Source: Nocardia coubleae NBRC 108252 (GTDB lineage Bacteria > Actinomycetota > Actinomycetes > Mycobacteriales > Mycobacteriaceae). From it: a stretch of 64,000 nucleotides of DNA. The position numbers and the translations under genes were made by a program. Below are positions 8,062-16,800 of the stretch, piece by piece (position 1 is the first letter of the stretch; each line of letters begins with the position of its first letter). Below the pieces are notes generated by a model. The model saw nothing but the letters and a program-made list of their open reading frames with translations, did no database searches and was not told the DNA's origin. The DNA is taken from assembly GCF_001612805.1 (NCBI RefSeq), contig NZ_BDBD01000008.1, positions 62,001 through 126,000 on the forward strand, in the 5' to 3' direction.

Positions 8062-10449
8062 GTGACCAGCCATTTTGTCCAGTTCACTGCGGGAATGCCA
8101 GTTCCACCCCACGCACGCGGTTACGAATCCTTCGCAGGCTCGATCGGACGCACCTCCGCCGATTCCACGCCGAATTGGACCTCGCCGGCCACGGCGCCCG
8201 CCGGTGCGCCGAATATCGTCGTCGTCCTCGTGGACGATATGGGTTACAGCGATATCGGTCCGTACGGTTCCGAGATCGCCACGCCCACACTGGATCGGCT
8301 CGCCGCGACGGGTGTGCGCTTGTCGAATTACCACACCACTCCCCTGTGCTCACCGTCGCGCGCCGCGTTGCTCACCGGTATCAATCCGCACCGCGCGGGA
8401 TTCGGTTTCGTCGCCAATGCCGATCCCGGCTATCCCGGGCTGCGCCTGGAAGTGGCCGACGATGTGCTCACCCTGCCGGAGATTCTGCGGGACAACGGAT
8501 ATGCCACCTACGCGGTGGGCAAATGGCATCTGGTGCGTGATGCCACGATGAATCCGGCGGCGCACCGGAATTCGTGGCCGACGCAGCGCGGATTCGACCG
8601 GTACTACGGATCGCTGGAAGGCCTCAATTCCTTCTACTACCCGAATCAGCTGGTTTCCGACAGTTCGGTGGTGGATGTCGAGGAGTATCCGCCGGGCTAC
8701 TACCTCACCGACGACCTCACCGACAAGGCACTCTCCTACATCAAGGACCTGCGCGCGCACGACGCGACGAAACCGTTCTTCCTGTACTTCGCGCACGTCG
8801 CCATGCACGGACCGTTGCAGGCGAAGGCGCAGGACCAGGCCAAGTACCGTGGACGGTACGACGAGGGCTGGGACGAATTGCGCCGGAAGCGCTTCGCCGA
8901 GCAGGTGGCACAGGGCTTGTTCCCGCCGGGCACCCAGCAGAAGCCGCGCAATACCGAGCCGGGTTACGAGGCGGCGGAATGGGATTCGCTGTCCGCGGCC
9001 GAGCAGCGGCGGTACGCCCGGTACATGGAGGTGTACGCGGGCATGGTCGACAGCATCGACCAGAGTCTGGGCCGCATCGTCGATCTGCTCGAGGAACTGG
9101 GCGAGCTCGACAACACGGTCATCGTGTTCACCTCCGACAACGGCGGCACCGCCGAGGGCGGGCCGGAGGGCACCCGCTCCTATTTCGCCGAATTCGCCCA
9201 CATCGACGACCCCGACTGGGTGGGCGACGTGCCCCACGACGAGGAACTGATCGGCACCGCGAAGCTCGGGGTGCACTATCCGCGTGGCTGGGGGCAGGCA
9301 TCCAACACGCCGTTCCGCTTCTACAAGGGGCAGACCTTCGCCGGTGGGGTGCGGGTGCCGCTGATCGTGTCGTGGCCGAAAGGCTTGCCGCGCAAGGACG
9401 ACGACACCGGCATCCGGCACGAGTACGCCTATGTCACCGATTTGGCGCCGACCCTGCTGGAATTCGCCGGGCTCGACCGGCCTTCGGTCCGCAACGGTCT
9501 ACCGGCCAAGGACTTCGACGGCGTTTCCGCCGCCGCCCTGCTCCGCGACGCCTCCGAACCGACCCTGCACACCGAGCAGTATTCGGAGATGACCGGTCAT
9601 CGCGGCTTCTACCGCGACGGGTGGAAACTGCTCTCGCTCCACGAAGCCGGCTCCGACCTGGACGCACCCGACTGGCAGCTCTTCGACGTGCGCGCCGACC
9701 CGACCGAGCTGCACGACCTTTCCGCACAGTATCCGGACAAGGCCGCCGAACTCGCGGCTGCCTGGGACGAATCGGCCTGGGCCAATACGGTTTTCCCGCT
9801 CCTCACCCGTGCCGACTTGTTCCGCAGGCGCCCGGAGGAGACGCGGCTGGCCGACCCGGTGCGCCTGCTCCCCGGCACCCCGACCCTCGAGCGCTACCGT
9901 TCGCAACGGCTGATCGCCTACCGCGACTTCACCATCACCGCCGAACTCGGAGCGGCCACTTCCCCCTCCCGAACCGGTGACCGATCCGTGCCCACCGGTT
10001 ACCGGGACGGCGACGAAGGCGTACTCGTCGCCCACGGTGACCCGCTCGGTGGTTACCTGCTCTACATCGAGCACGGCGAGGTGGTGCTCGGCGTGAACAG
10101 TTACGGCCGCTACGCGTCGGTGGGCACACCGCTGCCGGTCGGCACCCGCTCGGTCACCGTCCGCGCCACCGTGCGTCCCCACCTGCGCTGGGACTTCGTC
10201 GTCGAAGCCGACGGCACACCCCTGGCCGAACTCACCGACCAGGTCCAGCTCGTCGGCATGGCGCCGTGGACCGGCATCTCCGTCGGCGTCGACGCCCGCG
10301 GCCCGGTGTCCTGGGACCTACGCGAACGCCGCGGCCCCTTCCGCTACACCGGCGCCCTCCGCGCGATCACCTACACACCAGGTCCGATCCAGGTTCCGCA
10401 GGCCACCATCGATGCGGTCGAACGCGAGGCCGAGTTCGTTGCCGAGTAG
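8062..10449 (+). CDS. arylsulfatase (type I, formylglycine-dependent)
   Basis: A 795-residue sulfatase. The metal-binding LVDDMGYSDIG lies at residues 56-66 and the maturation motif CSPSR at 96-100, whose Cys is converted to formylglycine by FGE. FTSDNGGT further on supplies further Ca ligands. The last 200 residues form a beta-rich C-terminal domain common in large bacterial arylsulfatases. No signal peptide is visible, so it is likely cytoplasmic. GTG 8062 is the most upstream plausible start; ATG 8095 is an alternative. It is divergent from a peptide-type ABC importer, which may bring in its substrate. No FGE gene is in the window. Confidence 0.93.
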   Translation: MTSHFVQFTAGMPVPPHARGYESFAGSIGRTSADSTPNWTSPATAPAGAPNIVVVLVDDMGYSDIGPYGSEIATPTLDRLAATGVRLSNYHTTPLCSPSRAALLTGINPHRAGFGFVANADPGYPGLRLEVADDVLTLPEILRDNGYATYAVGKWHLVRDATMNPAAHRNSWPTQRGFDRYYGSLEGLNSFYYPNQLVSDSSVVDVEEYPPGYYLTDDLTDKALSYIKDLRAHDATKPFFLYFAHVAMHGPLQAKAQDQAKYRGRYDEGWDELRRKRFAEQVAQGLFPPGTQQKPRNTEPGYEAAEWDSLSAAEQRRYARYMEVYAGMVDSIDQSLGRIVDLLEELGELDNTVIVFTSDNGGTAEGGPEGTRSYFAEFAHIDDPDWVGDVPHDEELIGTAKLGVHYPRGWGQASNTPFRFYKGQTFAGGVRVPLIVSWPKGLPRKDDDTGIRHEYAYVTDLAPTLLEFAGLDRPSVRNGLPAKDFDGVSAAALLRDASEPTLHTEQYSEMTGHRGFYRDGWKLLSLHEAGSDLDAPDWQLFDVRADPTELHDLSAQYPDKAAELAAAWDESAWANTVFPLLTRADLFRRRPEETRLADPVRLLPGTPTLERYRSQRLIAYRDFTITAELGAATSPSRTGDRSVPTGYRDGDEGVLVAHGDPLGGYLLYIEHGEVVLGVNSYGRYASVGTPLPVGTRSVTVRATVRPHLRWDFVVEADGTPLAELTDQVQLVGMAPWTGISVGVDARGPVSWDLRERRGPFRYTGALRAITYTPGPIQVPQATIDAVEREAEFVAE

Positions 10450-10490
10450 CGCCCCGGGCATGCACTCCGCCGAGCTGGTCACGCGTCTGT

Positions 10491-10525
10491 CCAGGTCGGG
10501 ATCGGGTCCCGGCGGGTCGACCTGG
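10491..10525. terminator. hairpin between arylsulfatase and mtn operon
   Basis: Arms CCAGGTCG (10491-10498) and CGACCTGG (10518-10525) enclose a 19-nt GC-rich loop. It lies 41 nt after the sulfatase stop and 50 nt before the mtnAB start. It could terminate the sulfatase transcript or be part of the mtn leader. It does not resemble a SAM riboswitch. Confidence 0.45.
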
Positions 10526-10575
10526 TCGGATATCGTCTACCGGCGGAAAGACAGTCTCGCAGTGAGGACACCCCG

Positions 10576-12357
10576 ATGGACGACAGTTCCCTGACCTGGG
10601 ACGACGGTGCGCTCGTCACCATCGACCAGCGCGGGCTGCCGCACGAGGTGCGTGAGCTGCGGTTGACGACCGTCGATCAGGTGATCGACGCCATCACCAC
10701 GCTCGCCATCCGTGGTGCGCCCGCCATCGGGATCGCGGGGGCGTTCGGCGTGGTCATCGCGACCCGCGCTCACACGACGGTCGTCGACGCCGCCACCCAG
10801 GCGGACGACGAACATGGCTGCGGGGCCGCTGAGCAGGTAGGACAGCGCAGCGCGGCCGTCTCGCGCGAATCGGTGCGGGCCGGCCTTTCGGGCGGCGGCG
10901 TGGTCGACGTGGCGGCGGTGGAAGCCGAGGCGGATCGAATCGCGGCGGCGCGACCCACCGCCGTCAACCTGGCATGGGCGGTCGAGCGGGTGCGGGCACG
11001 GATTCCCGAAGGTGCCGACGCCGTACTGGCCGAAACCCTCGGCATGCTCGCTGAGGACGGCCGGGTCAACCTGGCCGCCGCGACCCACGCCGCCGACCTG
11101 GTGCAACAGCTCTGCGGTGACCGGCCGCTTCGCCTGCTCACGCACTGCAACACCGGACGCCTGGCCACCAGCGCGGTAGGTACGGCCATCGGCGCGCTGC
11201 GGGTGCTGCACGAGCGCGGCGCGGTCACCGACGTGATCGTGGACGAGACCCGGCCGCTGCTGCAGGGTGCGCGGCTCACCGCGTGGGAGCTGGCCGAGGC
11301 GGGCATCCCGCACCGGCTCACCATCGACTCGGCCGCCGCGTGGGCGATGGCGACGGGCCAGGTGGACGCGGTGCTCGTGGGTGCCGACCGGATCACCGCC
11401 AACGGCGATGTCGCCAACAAGATCGGCACCTTCGGTCTTGCGCTGGCCGCGCGTCATCACGGCCTCCCGTTCATCGTCGTCGCCCCGGAGTCCACCCGCG
11501 ATACCGCGATGGCGACCGGCGCGCAGATCGTCGTCGAACAGCGGGCCGCCGCGGAGGTCACAGGGTTCGGTGGGGTCGAGGCCGCACCGGCGGGCACCGC
11601 CGTGTTCAACCCGGCCTTCGATGTGACACCGGCCGACCTGGTCACCGCGGTGGTCACGGAGAACGGTGTGGTCTACCGCAACGCGGACACCTTCGCCGGG
11701 AACGGCCGCGCCGCGAGCTCGGCGAGCGACATGGCCGGACGCGCGCTCGCCGCCGTCGCTCGTCAGCTCTACGAACGCGGCTGGATGCCCGGTACGGCAG
11801 GCAACATCTCGGTGCGATCCGGGAGCGACGATGCGCTGATCACCGCCAGCGGATTGTCGAAAGGCGAACTGACCGAGCGCGATGCGGTGCGCGTCCGCGT
11901 GGCCGACACCACCGCCTACCCGGGTCAGGACCGAAAACCCTCCGCCGAGACCAGCATTCACACCGCCGTGTACCGCACGCGCGATGCCGGTGCCGTCGTG
12001 CACGTGCACTCACCGTTCGCCACCGCCCTGGCGACCACCGCCCGGCCGGGTGACACCGTGCGGGTCAGCGGGTACGAACTCATCAAGGGTTTCGGGCTCG
12101 ACGATCCGTCGACCGTGGATGTTCCGGTGTTCGCGAACTGGCCCGACGTCGCGCGCATCGGTGCCGACATCGAGTACTACCTGCGCGAGAATCCCGGTGC
12201 CGCACCGATTCTGTTCATCACCGGGCACGGCATCACCGCCTGGGGTGACACTCTTGCCCAGGCGCGTGATCGCGCCGAATGTCTGGAAGCACTGTGCGAG
12301 TTGATCGCCCGCACCGGACGTACCGACGCCACTCCTTTCGAGATCGGACCGAGATGA
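10576..12357 (+). CDS. mtnAB: MtnA-MtnB fusion: methylthioribose-1-P isomerase / methylthioribulose-1-P dehydratase
   Basis: A 593-residue fusion of two consecutive methionine-salvage enzymes. Residues 1 to about 365 are MtnA, with GAPAIG near the start, the catalytic THCNTG (Cys about 191) and GADRITANGDVANK (Asp near 271). Residues about 375-593 are MtnB, a class II aldolase-like zinc dehydratase, with GNISVR, the zinc-binding HVHS motif and the ITGHG histidine. The MtnA half carries a variable insert around residues 68-105. RBS GAGGA sits about 8 nt upstream. The stop overlaps the mtnD start as ATGA. The protein channels methylthioribose-1-P to the diketo intermediate. Confidence 0.92.
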   Translation: MDDSSLTWDDGALVTIDQRGLPHEVRELRLTTVDQVIDAITTLAIRGAPAIGIAGAFGVVIATRAHTTVVDAATQADDEHGCGAAEQVGQRSAAVSRESVRAGLSGGGVVDVAAVEAEADRIAAARPTAVNLAWAVERVRARIPEGADAVLAETLGMLAEDGRVNLAAATHAADLVQQLCGDRPLRLLTHCNTGRLATSAVGTAIGALRVLHERGAVTDVIVDETRPLLQGARLTAWELAEAGIPHRLTIDSAAAWAMATGQVDAVLVGADRITANGDVANKIGTFGLALAARHHGLPFIVVAPESTRDTAMATGAQIVVEQRAAAEVTGFGGVEAAPAGTAVFNPAFDVTPADLVTAVVTENGVVYRNADTFAGNGRAASSASDMAGRALAAVARQLYERGWMPGTAGNISVRSGSDDALITASGLSKGELTERDAVRVRVADTTAYPGQDRKPSAETSIHTAVYRTRDAGAVVHVHSPFATALATTARPGDTVRVSGYELIKGFGLDDPSTVDVPVFANWPDVARIGADIEYYLRENPGAAPILFITGHGITAWGDTLAQARDRAECLEALCELIARTGRTDATPFEIGPR

Positions 12358-12923
12358 CCCTGCTGCAAGTGATGGCGGCCGACAATGCCGCCGATGTCCG
12401 GGTGCGGACCACCGATACCGCCGAGATCGGTGCCGAGCTGTCGAAGCACGGCATCGCTTTCTCCCGCTGGGAGGTGCTCCCCGACGCCGCGACCACCGAC
12501 TCCGACACCCTGCTCGCCCATTACGCGCCGCGGATCGCCGAACTGAACGCGTCGGGTCGCTACGAGCACATCGATATCGCCCGCATCCACCCCGACGACG
12601 ACAACCCCGACTGGCCCGCCACGGCGGCGGGTGCGCGCACCAAGTTCCTCGACGAGCACCGGCACGCCGAGGACGAGGTGCGTTTCTTCGCCGCCGGTCG
12701 CGGCTGCTTCTACCTGCACATCGACGACGCGGTGCTGGCCACGGTGTGCGAGGCGGGCGACCTGCTTTCGGTGCCCGCGGGCACCCTGCACTGGTTCGAC
12801 ATGGGCCCCCGCCCCGATTTCGTCGCCATCCGCTTCTTCGAGGAGGCCGACGGCTGGATCGGCGACTTCACCGGCGACAAGATCAGCGCCGGTTTCCCCA
12901 CCCTGGACGAGCTGCTCGCGTGA
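12354..12923 (+). CDS. mtnD: acireductone dioxygenase (ARD)
   Basis: A 189-residue cupin. The metal ligands are visible as HRHAEDE (His102, His104, Glu108) and His146 in PAGTLHWFD. With Fe(II) the enzyme cleaves acireductone to the methionine precursor KMTB plus formate; with Ni(II) it makes an off-pathway product. The start ATG overlaps the mtnAB stop, and its own stop overlaps the next start (GTGA), so all three mtn genes are translationally coupled. Length is normal for bacterial ARD. Confidence 0.93.
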   Translation: MTLLQVMAADNAADVRVRTTDTAEIGAELSKHGIAFSRWEVLPDAATTDSDTLLAHYAPRIAELNASGRYEHIDIARIHPDDDNPDWPATAAGARTKFLDEHRHAEDEVRFFAAGRGCFYLHIDDAVLATVCEAGDLLSVPAGTLHWFDMGPRPDFVAIRFFEEADGWIGDFTGDKISAGFPTLDELLA

Positions 12924-13618
12924 TCCGCGCGATCGTCCTCGATATCGAGGGCACCACCAGCCCCACCGATTCGGTGCGCACCGACCTGTACGGCTACACC
13001 GAGAAGCATCTGCCCGCCTGGCTGGCCGAGAATGCCACTGGTGCAGCCGAATCCGTGATCGCCGCCACCCGAGAACTGTCCGGCGAGGAGACCGCCGATA
13101 CCGCACGGGTCGCGGAAATCCTCACCGGCTGGCTACATTCGGACGTGAAGGCCGAGCCGCTGAAAGCCGCCCAGGGCGCCATCTGCGCGGAGGGCTTCCG
13201 CGCAGGCGACTTACACGGCCGCTTCTTCGACGACGTCGCCCCCGCCCTGCGCGCCTGGCACGCCGCGGGCCACACCCTCTACATCTATTCCTCGGGTTCC
13301 GAACGCAACCAACGAGATTGGTTCACCTACGCCGACCCCGGCGACCTCTCACCCCTCATCACCGATCACTTCGACCTGGTGAACGCCGGCCCCAAACGCG
13401 AACCGTCCTCCTACGACACCATCACCACCCGCATCGGCGTCGCCCCGCGTGAAACCCTGTTCCTCTCCGATCACCCGGACGAACTCGACGCTGCGGTCAC
13501 CGCAGGCTGGCACGTGGTCGGCGTCCACCGCCCCGGCGAGCCGAATCCCCCACGCCCACCGCACAAGTGGGTCGGCTCGTTCGCGGAGATCGACCCCGCG
13601 GAGCCACCCGAACAGTAG
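12920..13618 (+). CDS. mtnC: enolase-phosphatase E1 (acireductone synthase)
   Basis: A 232-residue HAD-superfamily enzyme. The nucleophile motif DIEGTTSP starts at residue 8, the usual form in MtnC where DxDGT becomes DIEGT. A later YSSGS carries the HAD motif II serine, and FLSDHPDEL is motif IV with its acidic metal ligands. It enolises and dephosphorylates the diketo product of MtnB to give acireductone for MtnD. I use GTG 12920, overlapping the mtnD stop. The operon lacks mtnN/mtnP, mtnK and the final aminotransferase, which must lie elsewhere. Confidence 0.92.
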   Translation: MIRAIVLDIEGTTSPTDSVRTDLYGYTEKHLPAWLAENATGAAESVIAATRELSGEETADTARVAEILTGWLHSDVKAEPLKAAQGAICAEGFRAGDLHGRFFDDVAPALRAWHAAGHTLYIYSSGSERNQRDWFTYADPGDLSPLITDHFDLVNAGPKREPSSYDTITTRIGVAPRETLFLSDHPDELDAAVTAGWHVVGVHRPGEPNPPRPPHKWVGSFAEIDPAEPPEQ

Positions 13619-13627
13619 TCCGAGCAC

Positions 13628-13657
13628 GTCGGCGGCTCGATCCGCGGAGTCGCCGAC
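13628..13657. terminator. hairpin after the mtn operon
   Basis: Arms GTCGGCG (13628-13634) and CGCCGAC (13651-13657) lie just after the mtnC stop at 13618 and before the promoter-like TAGTCT of the next gene. No T-run follows. Confidence 0.45.
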
Positions 13658-13676
13658 GGCTGATTAGTCTGCTCAC

Positions 13677-14783
13677 ATGACCGACCAGGGGCACAGCCTC
13701 GACACCGCCCCCACCTCCCCACCGAGTTCCGCTCCATTCGCCACACCGGCCCCCGATCTGGTCGGCATCACGGACCCGGACAGCACATTCGTCGAGACGC
13801 CGGGCAGCAGCGACCGCATGGCCGGCCACATGGCCCGCCGCATGAGCGTCCGACCGGCCCTGGCCGCTCTCGTGCTGATACTGCCGGTGTACTTGCTCCT
13901 CGCGTTCTGGCTGGACCTGCCTGCGATCACCTTTCCGCTGGTCACCGTGGTGCTGGCGCTGTACCTGTACGCCAGCATCTCCTACACCCTGCGCAAGCGG
14001 TTGCGGAGCCTGCGGGACCACACGGAGCCGCCGCCGACCCAGACGCTGCGACTGGGCGCCGACGCGCTCGACGTCGCCGACCGCACGGCGCACACCCGCA
14101 TCGCCTACGACCGCATCAGGTCGATCACCGTGTCCCGGGCGGCCGTGACCCTGCGCCTCGAGATGGTCACGCTGTCGATGCCACGGCAACTGTGGCCGGA
14201 CGAGTCGATCGCCGCGCTACGCGACCTCGTCGGCAAGCGCGGCGGCCCTGAGCTCGCGCCGCTGCCCCCGCTACCTGTCCCGGCCGAACCACACACCTCG
14301 ACGGTGGCAGGCTCCGACACAGCCCGACTCCTCGCCGCGGCCGCCCAGCTCGAGCCGTGGCGGCGGCCGGGGGCCAAAATCGCGGTGGTCGCCTTCGCCG
14401 TGATCGCCATCGAATTCGCGGTGATCTGCGGCGGGCGCTACGGCGCGCCGGGCGTGGTCCTCCCGCTGGTCATCGGCACGATCGTCGAGATGTTGTTTTG
14501 GCGACGCGCGCACACCCCCTCGGCCGCGCTGGTCGACCACGCCGCGCGAGCAGCATTCCCGAACGCCACCATGTCGGCCGTGTTCGGTTCCGACGCAGCA
14601 ATTTTCGCCACGCCCGCCTGGATCATGCGGATCCCGTACACCGTCATCGGCAAGATCACCATCCGCCCCGAGGTCACCGCCGTCGTCTTCGGCCGCGTCC
14701 CGATCATGCTGCCGACCGCGCTCTTCCCGCCGCACATCGCCAACGGCCTCGCCGAGCACGGCATCCGAGTCGACCATCGGTGA
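13677..14783 (+). CDS. membrane protein with two YcxB-like halves
   Basis: A 368-residue protein. A Pro/Ser/Thr-rich N-terminus of about 50 residues is followed by two membrane segments at about 60-100, a cytoplasmic stretch, two more membrane segments around 240-280, and a second cytoplasmic stretch. The two soluble stretches resemble each other: AYDRIRSITVSRAAVTLRL in the first and PYTVIGKITIRPEVTAVVF in the second, both followed by a leucine/methionine-rich strand and FP or WP. This indicates an internal duplication of a two-helix plus YcxB-like domain. TAGTCT (13665-13670) is 6 nt before the ATG, so the mRNA is probably leaderless. Function unknown. Confidence 0.75.
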   Translation: MTDQGHSLDTAPTSPPSSAPFATPAPDLVGITDPDSTFVETPGSSDRMAGHMARRMSVRPALAALVLILPVYLLLAFWLDLPAITFPLVTVVLALYLYASISYTLRKRLRSLRDHTEPPPTQTLRLGADALDVADRTAHTRIAYDRIRSITVSRAAVTLRLEMVTLSMPRQLWPDESIAALRDLVGKRGGPELAPLPPLPVPAEPHTSTVAGSDTARLLAAAAQLEPWRRPGAKIAVVAFAVIAIEFAVICGGRYGAPGVVLPLVIGTIVEMLFWRRAHTPSAALVDHAARAAFPNATMSAVFGSDAAIFATPAWIMRIPYTVIGKITIRPEVTAVVFGRVPIMLPTALFPPHIANGLAEHGIRVDHR

Positions 14784-14791
14784 AAAGAGAA

Positions 14792-14823
14792 CGCGCCGAG
14801 GTCCTGGTGTGGACCTCGGCGCG
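14792..14823. terminator. bidirectional hairpin terminator
   Basis: A perfect inverted repeat CGCGCCGAGGTCC / GGACCTCGGCGCG with a 6-nt loop lies between the convergent membrane protein (ends 14783) and symporter (ends 14829). The AAAAGAGAA before it supplies a T-run on the minus strand, so it should work best for the leftward transcript. Confidence 0.75.
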
Positions 14824-14828
14824 CCGAA

Positions 14829-16397
14829 TCACTTGGTGACAGTGACCTTTTCGCGTTCGCCTTCCGGTTCGTAGGTCTCCCAGAAGGTGGCGTTGCGGAT
14901 ACCGAGTGCCTTCGGATCGAAGACGGGGTCCTTGCCTTCCTTCTTCTGCTTCTCGAAATCGCGCAGGGCCTTGTAGGCGGGCTGCTGGATGATGATGATG
15001 CCGATGATGTTGAGCCAGGCCATCAGGCCGACGCCGATGTCGCCGAGGGTCCAGGCGTCGGTGGCCGTCGACAGCGCGCCGACGGCGACCGACACCAGGA
15101 TGAGGGCCTGCAGGACCAGTGTGGTGTTGGCGCCGACGGTGCCACGGATGACGGGGACCGGCTTGGCCGCGGCCTTGCCGACCAGGAAGCGCAGGTTGGT
15201 GTCGGCCATGTAGTAGTAGGCGATGATCGTGGTCAGGCAGAAGAACGCCAGCGAGATCGCGACGAAGGTCGAGCCGAAACCGCCCCACAGGGTGTCGACC
15301 GCGTGCTGGGCGTAGGCGGGGCCGACCGCGGCGTCCGACGGCAGCACGCCACCGTCGGCCAGGACCTTGCCGTCGGCGGACTCACCCTCGAAGACCCGGT
15401 AGGCGCCGGTCGACAGGATCAGCAGACCGGTGGCGGTGCACACGAACAGGGTGTCGATGTACACGGCGAACGCCTGCACCAGGCCCTGCTTGGCGGGGTG
15501 GGACACCTCTGCGGCGGCCGCCGAGTGCGGGCCGGTGCCCTGACCAGCCTCGTTGGAGTACACACCGCGCTTGACGCCCCACATCACGGCCGCGCCGATG
15601 ATCGCGCCGAACGCCGCGTCGGCGCCGAGGGCGCTGCGAACGACCAGGGACAGGATCTCCGGGATCTGGCCGGCGTTGGCGAACACGATGACCATGGAGA
15701 TCAGGATGTAGCCCACCGCCATGAACGGCACGACGACCGCCGCGAAGGCGGCGATGCGCTTGACGCCACCGATGATGACGAACGCGAGCACGATCACGGT
15801 GCCGAGGGCGACCACCCATTCCGACACGCCCCAGGCCTGGTTCATCGCGGCCGCCATGGAGTTGGACTGCACGCTCGGCATGAGCAGACCGCAGGCCAGC
15901 ACCGTCACGGCGGCGAAGATCACCGCGTAGACCTTGAACAGTGGGGCGGCCTTGGTGTGCGACATCGCCCGGTGGAAGTAGTAGGCGGGCCCGCCACGGT
16001 ACTCACCGGTGAGCGGGTCGCGGGTCTTGTAGATCTGGCCGAGGGTGCACTCGACGAAGGACGTGGAGGCGCCGAGGAAGGCCACTGCCCACATCCAGAA
16101 CAGCGCACCCGGGCCGCCGAAGGCGATGGCGGTGGCGACGCCCGCGATATTGCCGGTGCCGATCCGCCCCGACAGCGACATCGCCAACGCCTGGAACGAC
16201 GACACTCCGGAGGCGGACTTCTCGCCGCGCAACAGCAGCCGCACCATCTCCGGGATCTGGCGGACCTGGACGAACCTCGAACGGATCGAGAAGTACACCC
16301 CCGCGGCCAAGCACAGATAGATCAACGAGTTGCTCCAGATATAACCGTTGATCGTGGTCAAGAACTCAGCCACTCGCTCGTACTCCCTGATAGCCAT
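14829..16397 (-). CDS. alanine/glycine:cation symporter (AGCS family)
   Basis: A 522-residue polytopic membrane protein of the sodium:alanine symporter family, imports alanine, glycine or D-amino acids with Na+ or H+. Family signatures are visible: SLSGRIGTGNIAGVATAI (around residue 73) with the conserved Asn, and KRGVYSNEAGQGTGPHSAAA in the second half. The last 40 residues are a charged cytoplasmic tail. The ATG at 16397 is preceded by GGACGTC but no strong ribosome site. A GACATG-N4-CATGTC palindrome sits 13 nt upstream of the start and may bind a repressor. It is divergent from narG but probably independent. Confidence 0.9.
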   Translation of the reverse strand: MAIREYERVAEFLTTINGYIWSNSLIYLCLAAGVYFSIRSRFVQVRQIPEMVRLLLRGEKSASGVSSFQALAMSLSGRIGTGNIAGVATAIAFGGPGALFWMWAVAFLGASTSFVECTLGQIYKTRDPLTGEYRGGPAYYFHRAMSHTKAAPLFKVYAVIFAAVTVLACGLLMPSVQSNSMAAAMNQAWGVSEWVVALGTVIVLAFVIIGGVKRIAAFAAVVVPFMAVGYILISMVIVFANAGQIPEILSLVVRSALGADAAFGAIIGAAVMWGVKRGVYSNEAGQGTGPHSAAAAEVSHPAKQGLVQAFAVYIDTLFVCTATGLLILSTGAYRVFEGESADGKVLADGGVLPSDAAVGPAYAQHAVDTLWGGFGSTFVAISLAFFCLTTIIAYYYMADTNLRFLVGKAAAKPVPVIRGTVGANTTLVLQALILVSVAVGALSTATDAWTLGDIGVGLMAWLNIIGIIIIQQPAYKALRDFEKQKKEGKDPVFDPKALGIRNATFWETYEPEGEREKVTVTK

Positions 16398-16409
16398 CGA
16401 TGGACGTCA

Positions 16410-16425
16410 GACATGATCGCATGTC
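16410..16425. promoter_or_regulatory. candidate operator of the alanine symporter gene
   Basis: Perfect inverted repeat GACATG-ATCG-CATGTC, ending 13 nt from the symporter ATG at 16397. Position within the probable 5' leader or core promoter suits a repressor site. The cognate regulator is not in the immediate neighbourhood. Confidence 0.4.
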
Positions 16426-16731
16426 CGGTAACCGCTGGTTAGCTGAGTACATATTGTTCGTCCGCCCGCCCCGCTCCCGGGCGTGGATCGAAGCGACGCA
16501 GGTCACTGTGGGTGTGTAAACAAATGTAAACCGTCCGAGAACCCGTCGTTTCCGAAGCATCACCGCGTCGGCGCCGAACCGCCTCGCGAGCATCGGGAAA
16601 GGCCGGTCGGATGGGGGTTTCCCCTGGTCGTGGCGGGTGTGGTGGGTGAGCGTCGGGTTACGGGGGTGACCAGCACATTTCGCCCACCTCACAACGCACA
16701 AAGGCCCGATCCGGGGTGTGAGAAGTTCGTT

Positions 16732-16759
16732 TTGACCGGCGGGATCGCCTCCTTACAGT
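16732..16759 (+). promoter_or_regulatory. putative narG promoter
   Basis: TTGACC (16732-16737), a 16-bp spacer and TACAGT (16754-16759) match a housekeeping sigma factor promoter. Predicted start near 16766 leaves a 35-nt leader containing GAAGGGGG just before the GTG at 16801. No GlnR or FNR-like site was recognised next to it. Confidence 0.5.
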
Positions 16760-16800
16760 TGGCCTCAACAGCCCGATTTCACAAGCTCGAAGGGGGCGTC

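Larger units (their letters stand above)
16398..16800. other. 403-bp intergenic region, divergent symporter / narG
   Basis: The left part holds a palindrome close to the symporter start (16410-16425). The middle holds TGTAAAC twice with a 10-bp period (16515-16521 and 16525-16531), an A/T-rich spot in GC-rich DNA. The right part holds a promoter-like pair for narG (16732-16759). I see no convincing gene and no DosR-type palindrome. Confidence 0.6.

Noticed and set aside
10450..10575. SAM or methionine riboswitch before mtnAB
   Set aside because: Only a single hairpin is present; none of the conserved SAM-I, II or IV core sequences is visible.
16398..16800. DosR or FNR site upstream of narG
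   Set aside because: I looked for the DosR GGGACT-type palindrome and FNR TTGAT-N4-ATCAA; neither is present.
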